Assembly (NCBI GenBank): GCA_947259165.1
Contig: CAMYKY010000009.1
Coordinates: forward strand, 1 to 47,569
DNA length: 47,569 nucleotides
Source: an uncultured Acidobacteriota bacterium
GTDB taxonomy: Bacteria; Acidobacteriota; Vicinamibacteria; Marinacidobacterales; SMYC01
Direction of reading: 5' to 3'
Part shown: positions 1 through 7,393 of the stretch, in pieces
Position numbering within the stretch: position 1 is the first letter of the stretch
Layout of the letters: each line of letters begins with the position of its first letter
Program-made: the position numbers and the translations under genes
The notes under the pieces: model-generated
Told to the model about the DNA's origin: nothing
What the model saw: only the letters and a program-made list of their open reading frames with translations
The model's database searches: none

Positions 1-2
1 TC

Positions 3-1550
3 GTCGCGCTCGTGGCGATCAACGTTGCCGTGCTGGCAATCTCGACCGCGCTCACATCGGTCGAGGTGAGTCTCGGTCTGGGGTTCGGGTTGTTCGCCGT
101 TCTCTCGATCGTCCGCATCCGATCTGCCACGCTCGATCCCGAGGAGATCGCCTACTACCTGTCGGCGATCGCACTCGGCGTTCTCGGGGGGGTCCGGCTG
201 GACCTCGACTGGCTGGCCCCGACGCTCATGGTGACCATCGGTGCGCTCGCGTTCATGCTTTCCATCAGTTGGCAGCTCACGTTGATCGCGCTCGCGGTCA
301 TGCCGCTAGTCTCCGTCATCGTGAAAAAGTTCGGGTCTGTGATTCACAAACGCTTCGAAGCGATCCAAGAGAAGATGAGCGACATCTCCGCGCTTGCGCA
401 AGAGAATCTCTCCGGCATGCGGGTCGTGAAGGCGTACGGACAGGAGGAACCGCAGCGCGCGAACTTTGCGATCGAGAACGAAGAATACTTCGTTCGCAAT
501 ATGCGATTGGCGAAAGTATGGGGTGCGTTCTACCCGATGATTGCATCGCTCATCGGTGTGGGGACGGCGCTCGTACTTTGGTGGGGCGGCCGCATGGTCA
601 TAAGCGCTCAGATATCACTCGGAGAGTTCGTTGCGTTCTTCGCGTACCTGAGCCTCTTGACCTGGCCGATGGTGGCGCTCGGCTGGGTGGTCAATATCTA
701 TCAGCGCGGCGCGGCGTCGATGAAACGGTTGACGGTGATTCTCGACGAAGAACCGGAGCTCGTTTCCGGCTCAATGACGACGTCCACCTTGTCCGGTCGC
801 ATCGAGTTCCGCGGCGTCGGCTTCAGCTACTCGGGAAACGGAAACGGCGATCGGGTTCTAAAAGACATCGACCTTGCGATCGAGCCGGGGCAGACGGTTG
901 CTTTCGTCGGCCGCACTGGCGCCGGCAAGAGCACGCTCACCCGACTCGTCCCGAGGCTCTACGACGTGACCGAAGGGTGTGTCCTCGTCGACGGATTCGA
1001 CGTGCGCGCACTCCCCGTGGAGTCGGTGCGTCGAGCGGTAGGCTTCGTTCCTCAGGAGGCGTTCTTATTCTCGGAATCGGTTCGCGACAATATCGCGTTC
1101 GGTCACCTGGGAGCGTCCGATTCGGAGATCGCAAACGCCGCCCGGCTAGCCGGCCTCGATACCGACATCGATGAGTTTCCTGAAGGCTACAACACCATGG
1201 TCGGCGAGCGCGGTATCACCCTTTCAGGAGGCCAACGACAACGGGCCACGATTGCTCGCGCACTGCTGGTGAACTCGCCGATCCTGATTCTCGATGACGT
1301 CCTGTCCGCAGTAGACACTGAAACCGAGGAGCGAATCCTCTCGCAGCTCGCCGATGTGATGAAGACAAGAACGACGTTGCTCGTCTCTCACCGTATCAGC
1401 ACCGTAAAAAACGCCGATCTGATCTGCGTTCTCGACGAAGGCCGTATCGTCGAGCGAGGAAACCACGACGAGCTAGTCGCCCACGGCGGCCTGTACGCCA
1501 GCCTCCACCAAAAACAGCTGCTGGAGGAAGAACTGGAGCACCTCAGCTGA
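3..1550 (+). CDS. ABC exporter half-transporter with DUF4956-like N-terminus (5' partial)
   Basis: The reading frame is open to the window edge, so the true start lies outside; a GTG at 12 is the first visible start codon and the numbering here counts from it. Residues about 72-512 are an ABC exporter: the second half of the membrane domain, then an ATPase with Walker A GRTGAGKST (about 300), signature LSGGQRQ (about 404), Walker B ILILDD (about 424-429) and H-loop SHRIST. The usual catalytic Glu after Walker B is Asp, as in the degenerate-site partner of heterodimeric exporters (TM287, YheI type). The first three membrane helices of a normal exporter, about 90-100 residues, are missing. In their place residues 1 to about 70 resemble DUF4956 proteins (GLGFGLFAVLSIVRIRSATL, then EIAYYLSAIALG). 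The exporter identity is secure; the N-terminal join is odd and may be a rearrangement or a misassembly. Confidence 0.85.
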   Translation, partial: VALVAINVAVLAISTALTSVEVSLGLGFGLFAVLSIVRIRSATLDPEEIAYYLSAIALGVLGGVRLDLDWLAPTLMVTIGALAFMLSISWQLTLIALAVMPLVSVIVKKFGSVIHKRFEAIQEKMSDISALAQENLSGMRVVKAYGQEEPQRANFAIENEEYFVRNMRLAKVWGAFYPMIASLIGVGTALVLWWGGRMVISAQISLGEFVAFFAYLSLLTWPMVALGWVVNIYQRGAASMKRLTVILDEEPELVSGSMTTSTLSGRIEFRGVGFSYSGNGNGDRVLKDIDLAIEPGQTVAFVGRTGAGKSTLTRLVPRLYDVTEGCVLVDGFDVRALPVESVRRAVGFVPQEAFLFSESVRDNIAFGHLGASDSEIANAARLAGLDTDIDEFPEGYNTMVGERGITLSGGQRQRATIARALLVNSPILILDDVLSAVDTETEERILSQLADVMKTRTTLLVSHRISTVKNADLICVLDEGRIVERGNHDELVAHGGLYASLHQKQLLEEELEHLS

Positions 1551-1564
1551 TGAGAGCGGCAAAC

Positions 1565-1706
1565 GGTTCACGGCCTACGGCATACGGCCCAAACAGCGTC
1601 GTGCCAGCCGTCAGCGCCTCTTTCCCCGGAGAGACGGTGCGCCTCATGAAGAGATTGCTCGCCCGGAGGCTGGGTCCGTTGACCCGTATGCCGTATACCG
1701 TGAACC
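1565..1706. repeat. 142-bp element with 23-bp terminal inverted repeats
   Basis: The arms are 1565-1587 and 1684-1706 and match at 21 of 23 positions in inverted orientation. The left arm begins GGTTCACGGC and ends GGCATACGG; the right arm begins CCGTATGCCG and ends GTGAACC. About 96 bp lie between them with no coding sign. The element fills most of the gap between the two ABC genes and stops 15 bp before the second start codon. It could be a small non-autonomous mobile element or a REPIN-like unit. A partial extra copy of the CCGTATGCCG motif follows the right arm. Confidence 0.65.
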
Positions 1707-1721
1707 GTATGCCGATTTGAA

Positions 1722-3503
1722 ATGCACGAAGAAGAAGTTCTAGGCAAAGTCTACGACGGTCGCTTGATGAAGCGACTGCTGGCCTATTTGTCGCCCTACA
1801 AGCTCGTAGTGGCGGTGTCGTTCGTCCTCGTGCTCTTGGTCTCGGCGCTCAAGCTCGTAGGCCCGATCTTGACGAAAATCGCCATCGACGACTACATCGC
1901 TGTCGGCGACGTTCCGGGTCTGAATCGGATCGCGCTCGTCTACGTCCTCGCCCTGGTGGCTCAATTCGTTATTGCTTATTTCCAAGTCTACATCATGAAC
2001 ATGGCCGGGCAGCGAGTCATGGCCGACATGAGACGCGAGATCTTCTCTCACTTGCAGCGCCTGCATTCCTCGTTTTTTGACAAGAACCCGGTGGGACGGC
2101 TCGTCACGCGGGTAACCACCGATGTCGATGCGCTCAACGAACTGTTCACCTCGGGCGTGGTGACGATCTTTGGCGACATCTTCATGCTCGTGGGCATCAT
2201 GGGAGTACTGATTTACCTCGATTGGCGCCTCGCCCTCGTCACCTTCGCGGTGCTTCCTGCGCTGTTTGCGGTGACGATGATCTTCAAGCGCCGGGTCCGC
2301 GGCGTCTACCGCAAGGTTCGGACCCGCATCGCGATGCTCAATGCTTTCATCCAAGAAAACGTGATCGGGATGACGGTCGTGCAGCTGTTCCAGCAGGAGG
2401 AGCGTAAGTTCGAGGAGTACAGCGAGCTCAATCGCCAGCACACCGAAGCTCATATCGAGTCGATCCTGCATTACTCGGTCTTCTACCCCGTGGTGGAAGT
2501 GCTGAGCGCTGTCGCGATTGCTCTCATCGTTTGGTATGGCGGCGGTCAAATCCTGCTCGGGGCACTGACGCTCGGCGGACTCGTTGCGTTCATTCAATAT
2601 TCAGAGAAGTTTTTCCGACCGATTAGCGACCTGTCGGAGAAATTCAACATCCTGCAGGGAGCGATGGCGTCGTCCGAGCGTATTTTCGGGTTGCTCGATG
2701 CGGAAGACGAAGTGCGCACGCCGGACGAGCCGGCGACTCCGGAACGTCGGGATGGGAGCGTTGAGTTCGAGAATGTGTCGTTCGCGTACGCCGCTGATGA
2801 TTGGGTGTTACGCGACGTTGACTTGGTCGTTCATCCGGGAGAAATGGTGGCGATCGTCGGCCACACCGGCGCCGGAAAATCGACGCTGATGGGCCTCCTC
2901 ATGCGTCTTTATGACGTGCAACAGGGGCGCGTTCTCGTCGACGGTGTCGACGTCCGCGAGTGGGACCTCGAAACTCTGAGGCGTCAGTTCGGCATGGTTT
3001 TGCAAGACGTCCACCTCTTTTCGGGAACCATCGCCTCGAACATTCGACTCGGTGACACGGACATCTCAGACGAAGCGGTTGCTGCCGCGGCAGCAGCGGT
3101 GAATTTGGATGAATGGGTGGCGACGCTGCCGCGAGGCTTGGACGAAGAGGTCAAAGAGCGGGGCTCCTCGCTCTCCGCCGGCCAGAAGCAGCTCGTCTCG
3201 TTCGCACGGGCTCTCGTCCACGATCCGAAAATCTTGATCCTCGACGAAGCTACGTCGAACGTCGATACTCACACCGAGATTCTTGTGCGCGAGGCTCTCG
3301 AGCGCTTGCTCGAGCACCGGACGAGTATCGTCATCGCCCACCGCCTCTCGACGATCCAGAAGGCCGACCGCATCGTCGTCCTTCACAAAGGCCGAGTCCG
3401 AGAAGTGGGCACCCACCAAGAGCTCCTCGCCGAGCGGGGGATCTACTACAAACTTTACCAGCTGCAGTACAAAGAACAGGAAATCGAAGCCCAAGCCTCC
3501 TGA
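1722..3503 (+). CDS. ABC exporter half-transporter, canonical partner
   Basis: This is a complete fused membrane-plus-ATPase half-transporter of 593 residues, the normal length for the family. Six membrane helices occupy about residues 25-320. The ATPase has Walker A GHTGAGKST (about 380), signature LSAGQKQ (about 484), Walker B ILILDEATS (about 504) with the catalytic Glu present, and an H-loop IAHRLST. The signature departs from LSGGQ. Together with the preceding gene, which has a canonical signature but a degenerate Walker B, this gives one normal and one degenerate ATP site, as in TM287/288-type heterodimeric exporters. The substrate (drug, lipid or peptide) cannot be told. There is no clear ribosome binding site before the ATG. 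Confidence 0.9.
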   Translation: MHEEEVLGKVYDGRLMKRLLAYLSPYKLVVAVSFVLVLLVSALKLVGPILTKIAIDDYIAVGDVPGLNRIALVYVLALVAQFVIAYFQVYIMNMAGQRVMADMRREIFSHLQRLHSSFFDKNPVGRLVTRVTTDVDALNELFTSGVVTIFGDIFMLVGIMGVLIYLDWRLALVTFAVLPALFAVTMIFKRRVRGVYRKVRTRIAMLNAFIQENVIGMTVVQLFQQEERKFEEYSELNRQHTEAHIESILHYSVFYPVVEVLSAVAIALIVWYGGGQILLGALTLGGLVAFIQYSEKFFRPISDLSEKFNILQGAMASSERIFGLLDAEDEVRTPDEPATPERRDGSVEFENVSFAYAADDWVLRDVDLVVHPGEMVAIVGHTGAGKSTLMGLLMRLYDVQQGRVLVDGVDVREWDLETLRRQFGMVLQDVHLFSGTIASNIRLGDTDISDEAVAAAAAAVNLDEWVATLPRGLDEEVKERGSSLSAGQKQLVSFARALVHDPKILILDEATSNVDTHTEILVREALERLLEHRTSIVIAHRLSTIQKADRIVVLHKGRVREVGTHQELLAERGIYYKLYQLQYKEQEIEAQAS

Positions 3504-3536
3504 ACCTGCTGAAGGCGACGCTGCCAAAAAACAAGG

Positions 3537-3621
3537 GGAGATGGGGATAGGAAGGAGATGGGGACGGAAACTGCTGTCTTCACAAGCTCCAAACATCGAA
3601 TCGCGGCCATCCCCCTATCCC
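3537..3621. repeat. G-rich direct and inverted repeat, possible relic
   Basis: GGAGATGGGGA occurs at 3537 and again at 3554, and GGGATAGG (about 3544) is matched by an inverted CCTATCCC (about 3614). The stretch lies between the ABC gene and the HEAT-repeat gene. It may be a decayed member of the GGGACAGG palindrome family seen elsewhere in the window, but the match is weak. Confidence 0.3.
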
Positions 3622-3708
3622 TTGCTTTTGAAGCGGGTCACTCAGCACAGATAGAGCTTCGTGGCTTCGTGTCGATCTTTTGATAAGATACGGCGGCTTT
3701 TAATAATT

Positions 3709-4611
3709 ATGACTGACGAGCAATCACCCGAGACACCGGAACCGCCTGAGCTCGACGACGATCTCAATTTTGGACGTACCGTCCTCCAGTTTTTCGTCAT
3801 CCCGGCATTTGTGGTCGCTGTTTGTGTGGGCTTTTTCTTCTTTTTTGGCTGGCTCGTTTCGGACGAGAAGACGGGAGTCGACTATTTGAACGAGATCCGG
3901 GCTGGGAGTGAGAACCGGCGTTGGCAAGCGGCTTTTGAATTGTCGAAAATCATCACGATGGAAACCGAAAAGACGCGGATGGAGGGTCTCGTCCCCGAAA
4001 TGATCGACGCGTTCGAAAATGCCGCCGACGATGATGAGAGAATTCGGCACTACCTGGCACTCTCGCTCGGGCATTTGGGCGACGCGTCGGCTGTCCCGGT
4101 GTTGATGGACGCACTCCGTGACGACGATCCGGCGACTCGACTGTATGCAGGTTGGGCGCTCGGCAATATCGGGGATCGCCGCGCGGTACCCGCGCTCCTC
4201 GCCCAAGCCGGTGATGAGGACCCGGGAGTTCGAAAAATCGTGGTGTACGCCCTGGGCGCCATCGGTGACGAAAGCGCCATCCCGCAATTGCAAGCGGCTC
4301 TATCGGATCCCGTCCGCGATGTTTCTTGGAACGCGGCGGTCGCGCTCGCGCAGTTGGGCAATGGGTCGGGCGAGATGCAACTTTTGCAGATGCTCGACCG
4401 CGACTTCCTCAACGGAGTCGTCGAGATGAACGAGTCCCAGAGACTTCTAGCCACCGAAAGTGCGATCCAGGCCGCTGCGCTCGTCAAAAACGACGTGCTG
4501 ACGACGCAGCTCCGGACTCTCGCGAATGAGCACCCCAACCTCGGGATCCGAGAGGCCGCACTATCCGCGCTCGATAACGCCGAGAAACCGGAGAAAAGGG
4601 TTGTTCCGTAA
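3709..4611 (+). CDS. Membrane-anchored HEAT-repeat protein
   Basis: The ATG at 3709 gives a 300-residue protein; a GTG 48 bases upstream would add a basic, non-conserved leader. An acidic Pro/Glu-rich tail of about 20 residues is followed by one hydrophobic helix (about 23-48, very Phe-rich). A run of HEAT or PBS-lyase-like helical repeats follows, with units built on RHYLALSLGHLGD, TRLYAGWALGNIGD and VRKIVVYALGAIGD. Such repeats are protein-interaction scaffolds and no catalytic motif is present. It sits directly upstream of the Rieske/cytochrome b genes in the same direction, so an assembly or docking role for the respiratory complex is a reasonable inference. A separate promoter lies between it and the Rieske gene, so co-transcription is not certain. 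Confidence 0.75.
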   Translation: MTDEQSPETPEPPELDDDLNFGRTVLQFFVIPAFVVAVCVGFFFFFGWLVSDEKTGVDYLNEIRAGSENRRWQAAFELSKIITMETEKTRMEGLVPEMIDAFENAADDDERIRHYLALSLGHLGDASAVPVLMDALRDDDPATRLYAGWALGNIGDRRAVPALLAQAGDEDPGVRKIVVYALGAIGDESAIPQLQAALSDPVRDVSWNAAVALAQLGNGSGEMQLLQMLDRDFLNGVVEMNESQRLLATESAIQAAALVKNDVLTTQLRTLANEHPNLGIREAALSALDNAEKPEKRVVP

Positions 4612-4671
4612 GGCCTTTGATTTTCAAACGTTTGGCGACACCAGGATATGGTTCGGGTTGTGTTTCGAGCC

Positions 4672-4701
4672 TTGACACCTTTTGGTGGCGGCGAATAGAA
4701 T
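4672..4701 (+). promoter_or_regulatory. Sigma70-type promoter for the respiratory cluster
   Basis: TTGACA at 4672-4677 and TAGAAT at 4696-4701 are separated by 18 bases. This is close to consensus and would give a leader of roughly 100 bases before the Rieske ATG. It is the best promoter candidate for the Rieske-to-oxidase block. Confidence 0.6.
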
Positions 4702-4808
4702 GACGCGTTCAGATGCTGGTGCTTCTTGCACCACCCTGAAATGGGCAGAGTCAGAGACCGTTCGACGCAAGGAAAATCCCAGAAAGACGCTCGAATCTAG
4801 GTAGACGT

Positions 4809-5366
4809 ATGGCCGAAGAAGAAAAAAAGAGTACCGAAGCGGGTGAAAAGCCTGCTGCGAAGAAGGCAGTCAAAAAGAAGGAAGTCACCCGGCGCGGGTT
4901 CAACTGGCTCGCTCTCGGATGGACGTTTTTCGCCGCTGCGACGGCCGCGGGACTCACGGCGACAGGCCGGTTTATGTTCCCGAACGTGCTCACCGAGCCC
5001 CCGTCCAGCTTCAAGGCTGGTTTGCCGACCGACTTCGCTATCGGCGTCGTCGACACGCGCTTCAAGGAATCCTTCCGAGTGTGGATCGTGCGCAACGAAG
5101 AAGGCATGTACGCGCTGTCGACGATCTGCACCCACCTCGGATGCACGCCGAATTGGCTCGAGGCTGAGAACAAGTTCAAGTGTCCCTGTCATGGCAGCGG
5201 TTTCTATATGTCGGGCATTAACTTCGAAGGGCCCGCGCCCCGTCCTTTGGAGCGTCACCGCATCGTGCTTGCCGAGGACGGTCAGGTGCTCATCGACAAG
5301 AGCCGGATTTACAAACAAGAGGCTGGGCAGTGGAACGATCCGGAGTCCTTCCTGGGTCTCGCGTAG
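4809..5366 (+). CDS. Rieske [2Fe-2S] subunit of a quinol:cytochrome c oxidoreductase
   Basis: This iron-sulfur subunit of a bc-type complex takes one electron from quinol at the outer face of the membrane. Box I is CTHLGC (C107, H109, C112) and box II is CPCHGSGF (C125, C127, H128): cluster ligands C107, H109, C125 and H128, with a C112-C127 disulfide. An acidic and lysine-rich N-terminus leads into RRGFNW and one hydrophobic helix (about 32-55), the usual Tat-dependent signal anchor. After H128 the Ser is kept (S130), but the position of the Tyr that raises the potential in mitochondrial-type proteins is Phe (F132). A lower-potential cluster that works with menaquinol is suggested. Cytochrome b follows 44 bases downstream. 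Confidence 0.95.
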   Translation: MAEEEKKSTEAGEKPAAKKAVKKKEVTRRGFNWLALGWTFFAAATAAGLTATGRFMFPNVLTEPPSSFKAGLPTDFAIGVVDTRFKESFRVWIVRNEEGMYALSTICTHLGCTPNWLEAENKFKCPCHGSGFYMSGINFEGPAPRPLERHRIVLAEDGQVLIDKSRIYKQEAGQWNDPESFLGLA

Positions 5367-5410
5367 ATCTTCCGAAAAAGCCGCAGCTATTCTAACGAGG
5401 AGTCGAATCG

Positions 5411-6208
5411 GTGCAGAAGATCCTGAACGCTTTGAGCAGCGCGTGGGATGCGACGACGGAATCGCAGGTCTGGAAGTCGATCTTCAGGCACGGTGCTGTC
5501 AGCAGCAATCGCAACCGCGTGCTCGTCATGATGTCGAACGTGTTCCTTCACCTCCACCCGGTGAAATCGCGCAAGGCGGGCATCAAACTTCGCTACACCT
5601 GGTGCATGGGCGGCATCACGTTCTTTCTCTTTCTTGTACTCACGTTCACCGGGCTCTTGTTGATGTTCTACTATCGGCCCACGGTTGAGTACGCCTACGC
5701 CGACATCATCGATCTGGGTGAGCACGTCCCGCTCGGCGTGATGCGGGAGATTCATCGGTGGGGTGCGCACGCCATGGTGATCACGGTGTGGCTCCATATG
5801 TTCCGCGTGTTCATGACCGGATCGTACAAACCGCCCCGCGAGTTCAACTGGGGTGTCGGCGTCATCCTTCTCGTGCTCACGCTGCTCCTGTCGTTCACCG
5901 GCTACCTGCTTCCTTGGGACCAGCTCGCTATCTGGGCTATCACCGTCGGATCCAACATGGCGCGAGCCACACCGCTTCTGGGAACGGAGGGGCCGCTCAC
6001 AGCGGCTTTGAAACTGGGCGACATCAATATCATCAACGCGGGCAACGATGCACGATTCGCGCTATTGGGCGCCCGCTCGGTGGGTGAAAACACGCTACTA
6101 CGCTTCTATGTACTTCACTGTGTGGGGCTACCTTTGGCTGCGGCCTTGCTCATGGCCGTTCACTTCTGGAGGGTCCGCAAAGATGGCGGCATCTCCGGTC
6201 CGATGTGA
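5411..6208 (+). CDS. Cytochrome b, N-terminal (b6-like) subunit
   Basis: This four-helix heme b subunit of the quinol oxidoreductase carries both b hemes. A GTG start follows a good AACGAGGAG ribosome binding site. The heme ligands are H115 and H129 (IHRWGAH, then WLHMFRVF) and H236 and H251 (LHCVGL, then [11 protein letters not shown]). The second pair is 15 residues apart, as in b6-type rather than mitochondrial cytochrome b. C65 in the string CMGGIT lines up with Cys35 of chloroplast b6 (CFGGIT), which binds the extra covalent heme c-n. About 20 residues more than in b6 lie between the two ligand pairs (about 190-228). PWDQ (168-171) is also b6-like. The protein is split from its C-terminal half, as in b6f and Firmicutes complexes. 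Confidence 0.93.
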   Translation: MQKILNALSSAWDATTESQVWKSIFRHGAVSSNRNRVLVMMSNVFLHLHPVKSRKAGIKLRYTWCMGGITFFLFLVLTFTGLLLMFYYRPTVEYAYADIIDLGEHVPLGVMREIHRWGAHAMVITVWLHMFRVFMTGSYKPPREFNWGVGVILLVLTLLLSFTGYLLPWDQLAIWAITVGSNMARATPLLGTEGPLTAALKLGDINIINAGNDARFALLGARSVGENTLLRFYVLHCVGLPLAAALLMAVHFWRVRKDGGISGPM

Positions 6209-6253
6209 TCGTTTACGGTTCGTGATCCAACAAAGAATCCAGGGCTGAGCGTT

Positions 6254-7360
6254 ATGGAGCTGTTCAAAAACCTGATCAACTGGGCGTCCGGGCCCACTGT
6301 ATTGTTTACTCTGGCCACGGTCGCCTTCGTGCTGTCGTTGAAGTACACGCAAATCTGGTCGAAGAAGGTCGCTTACCTCGGCTTCGTGGTGATGACGGCT
6401 TTTTATTTCCTCAGCATGTTCGACCCGAACTTCTATCTGATTGTCGCGAAGCCCGACAACGTGCCGATCACGTTCGTTTTGTTTCTGGTGGCGTTTTTCA
6501 CGTGGTACTCGCTCTACCAGGGTGTCGAGAACGACAAACGTATCGCTGTGGGCGAAGAGGTCCTGGAAAAACAAGAACAGGAAAAGGTCTGGGTGTGGCC
6601 CGACCTGGTCTATACCGAGCTGTTGTGCATGGTCCTTCTCAGTATCGGCCTCATGGTGTGGTCGATCTTACTGGACGCACCGCTCGAGCAGCCCGCGAAC
6701 CCCGCCGATTCGCCGAACCCATCGAAGGCGCCGTGGTATTTTCTCGGCCTCCAGGAAATGCTCGTCTACTTCGACCCTTGGCTTGCTGGCGTTGTTTTCC
6801 CGACGCTCATTGTCGTGGGCCTCATGGTGATTCCGTACATCGACACCAATCCCAAGGGAAACGGGTATTTCACCCTCAAAGAGCGCAAGGCCGAGATAGC
6901 AATCTTTCTATACGGGTTTCTCATCCTGTGGGTGTTGCTCGTGATCTCCGGCACCTTCCTACGGGGGCCGAACTGGAATTTCTTCGGGCCCTACGAATAC
7001 TGGGATCAGCATCGCGTCGAACCTCTTTTGAACGTCAACGTCTCGGATTTTTTCTGGGTTCAGCTTCTGAATCGGCCGCTCCCTTCGAATCCTTTCCTGC
7101 GAGAGTTCCTTGGCGTCATTCTGACTGTGGTCTACGTGGGCGTGCTTCCGGTTCTCATGGCGCGACCGAAAGACAAACTTCCGGGTTTTCTCAAATGGGC
7201 GAGCCTGCATGGTTATTACGAAAGAATGGGGTCCGCCCGGTATTATGTGGGCGTTTCGTTGTTTTTGCTCATGATGAGCCTCCCCATAAAAATGTATCTG
7301 CGGTGGGCGTTCAACTTGAAGTACATCGTGGCGTTTCCCGAGATCTTCTTCAATATTTAG
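6254..7360 (+). CDS. Cytochrome b C-terminal (subunit IV-like) protein with extra helices
   Basis: This carries the quinol-site part of cytochrome b. At 368 residues it is more than twice the length of b6f subunit IV. About eight membrane helices can be seen: three before the core (about 15-90), the core helices (about 118-138, 175-195, 213-235) and two after (about 285-303, 325-345). The quinol-site motif reads KAPWYFLGLQE, so the Glu of PEWY is replaced by Pro (A-P-W-Y). Variant motifs such as PPWY and PDWY are known from low-potential quinone systems. It starts at an ATG 45 bases after the b6-like gene and is followed closely by the octaheme cytochrome gene. Confidence 0.88.
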   Translation: MELFKNLINWASGPTVLFTLATVAFVLSLKYTQIWSKKVAYLGFVVMTAFYFLSMFDPNFYLIVAKPDNVPITFVLFLVAFFTWYSLYQGVENDKRIAVGEEVLEKQEQEKVWVWPDLVYTELLCMVLLSIGLMVWSILLDAPLEQPANPADSPNPSKAPWYFLGLQEMLVYFDPWLAGVVFPTLIVVGLMVIPYIDTNPKGNGYFTLKERKAEIAIFLYGFLILWVLLVISGTFLRGPNWNFFGPYEYWDQHRVEPLLNVNVSDFFWVQLLNRPLPSNPFLREFLGVILTVVYVGVLPVLMARPKDKLPGFLKWASLHGYYERMGSARYYVGVSLFLLMMSLPIKMYLRWAFNLKYIVAFPEIFFNI

Positions 7361-7393
7361 GGTAGAGAGTTACAACACGAGGTGGAGTGAACC

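Noticed and set aside
1740..2597. Long 285-codon frame antisense to the second ABC gene
   Set aside because: It mirrors a clear ABC exporter gene, is His/Asp/Glu-rich in the way antisense frames are, and has no family features.
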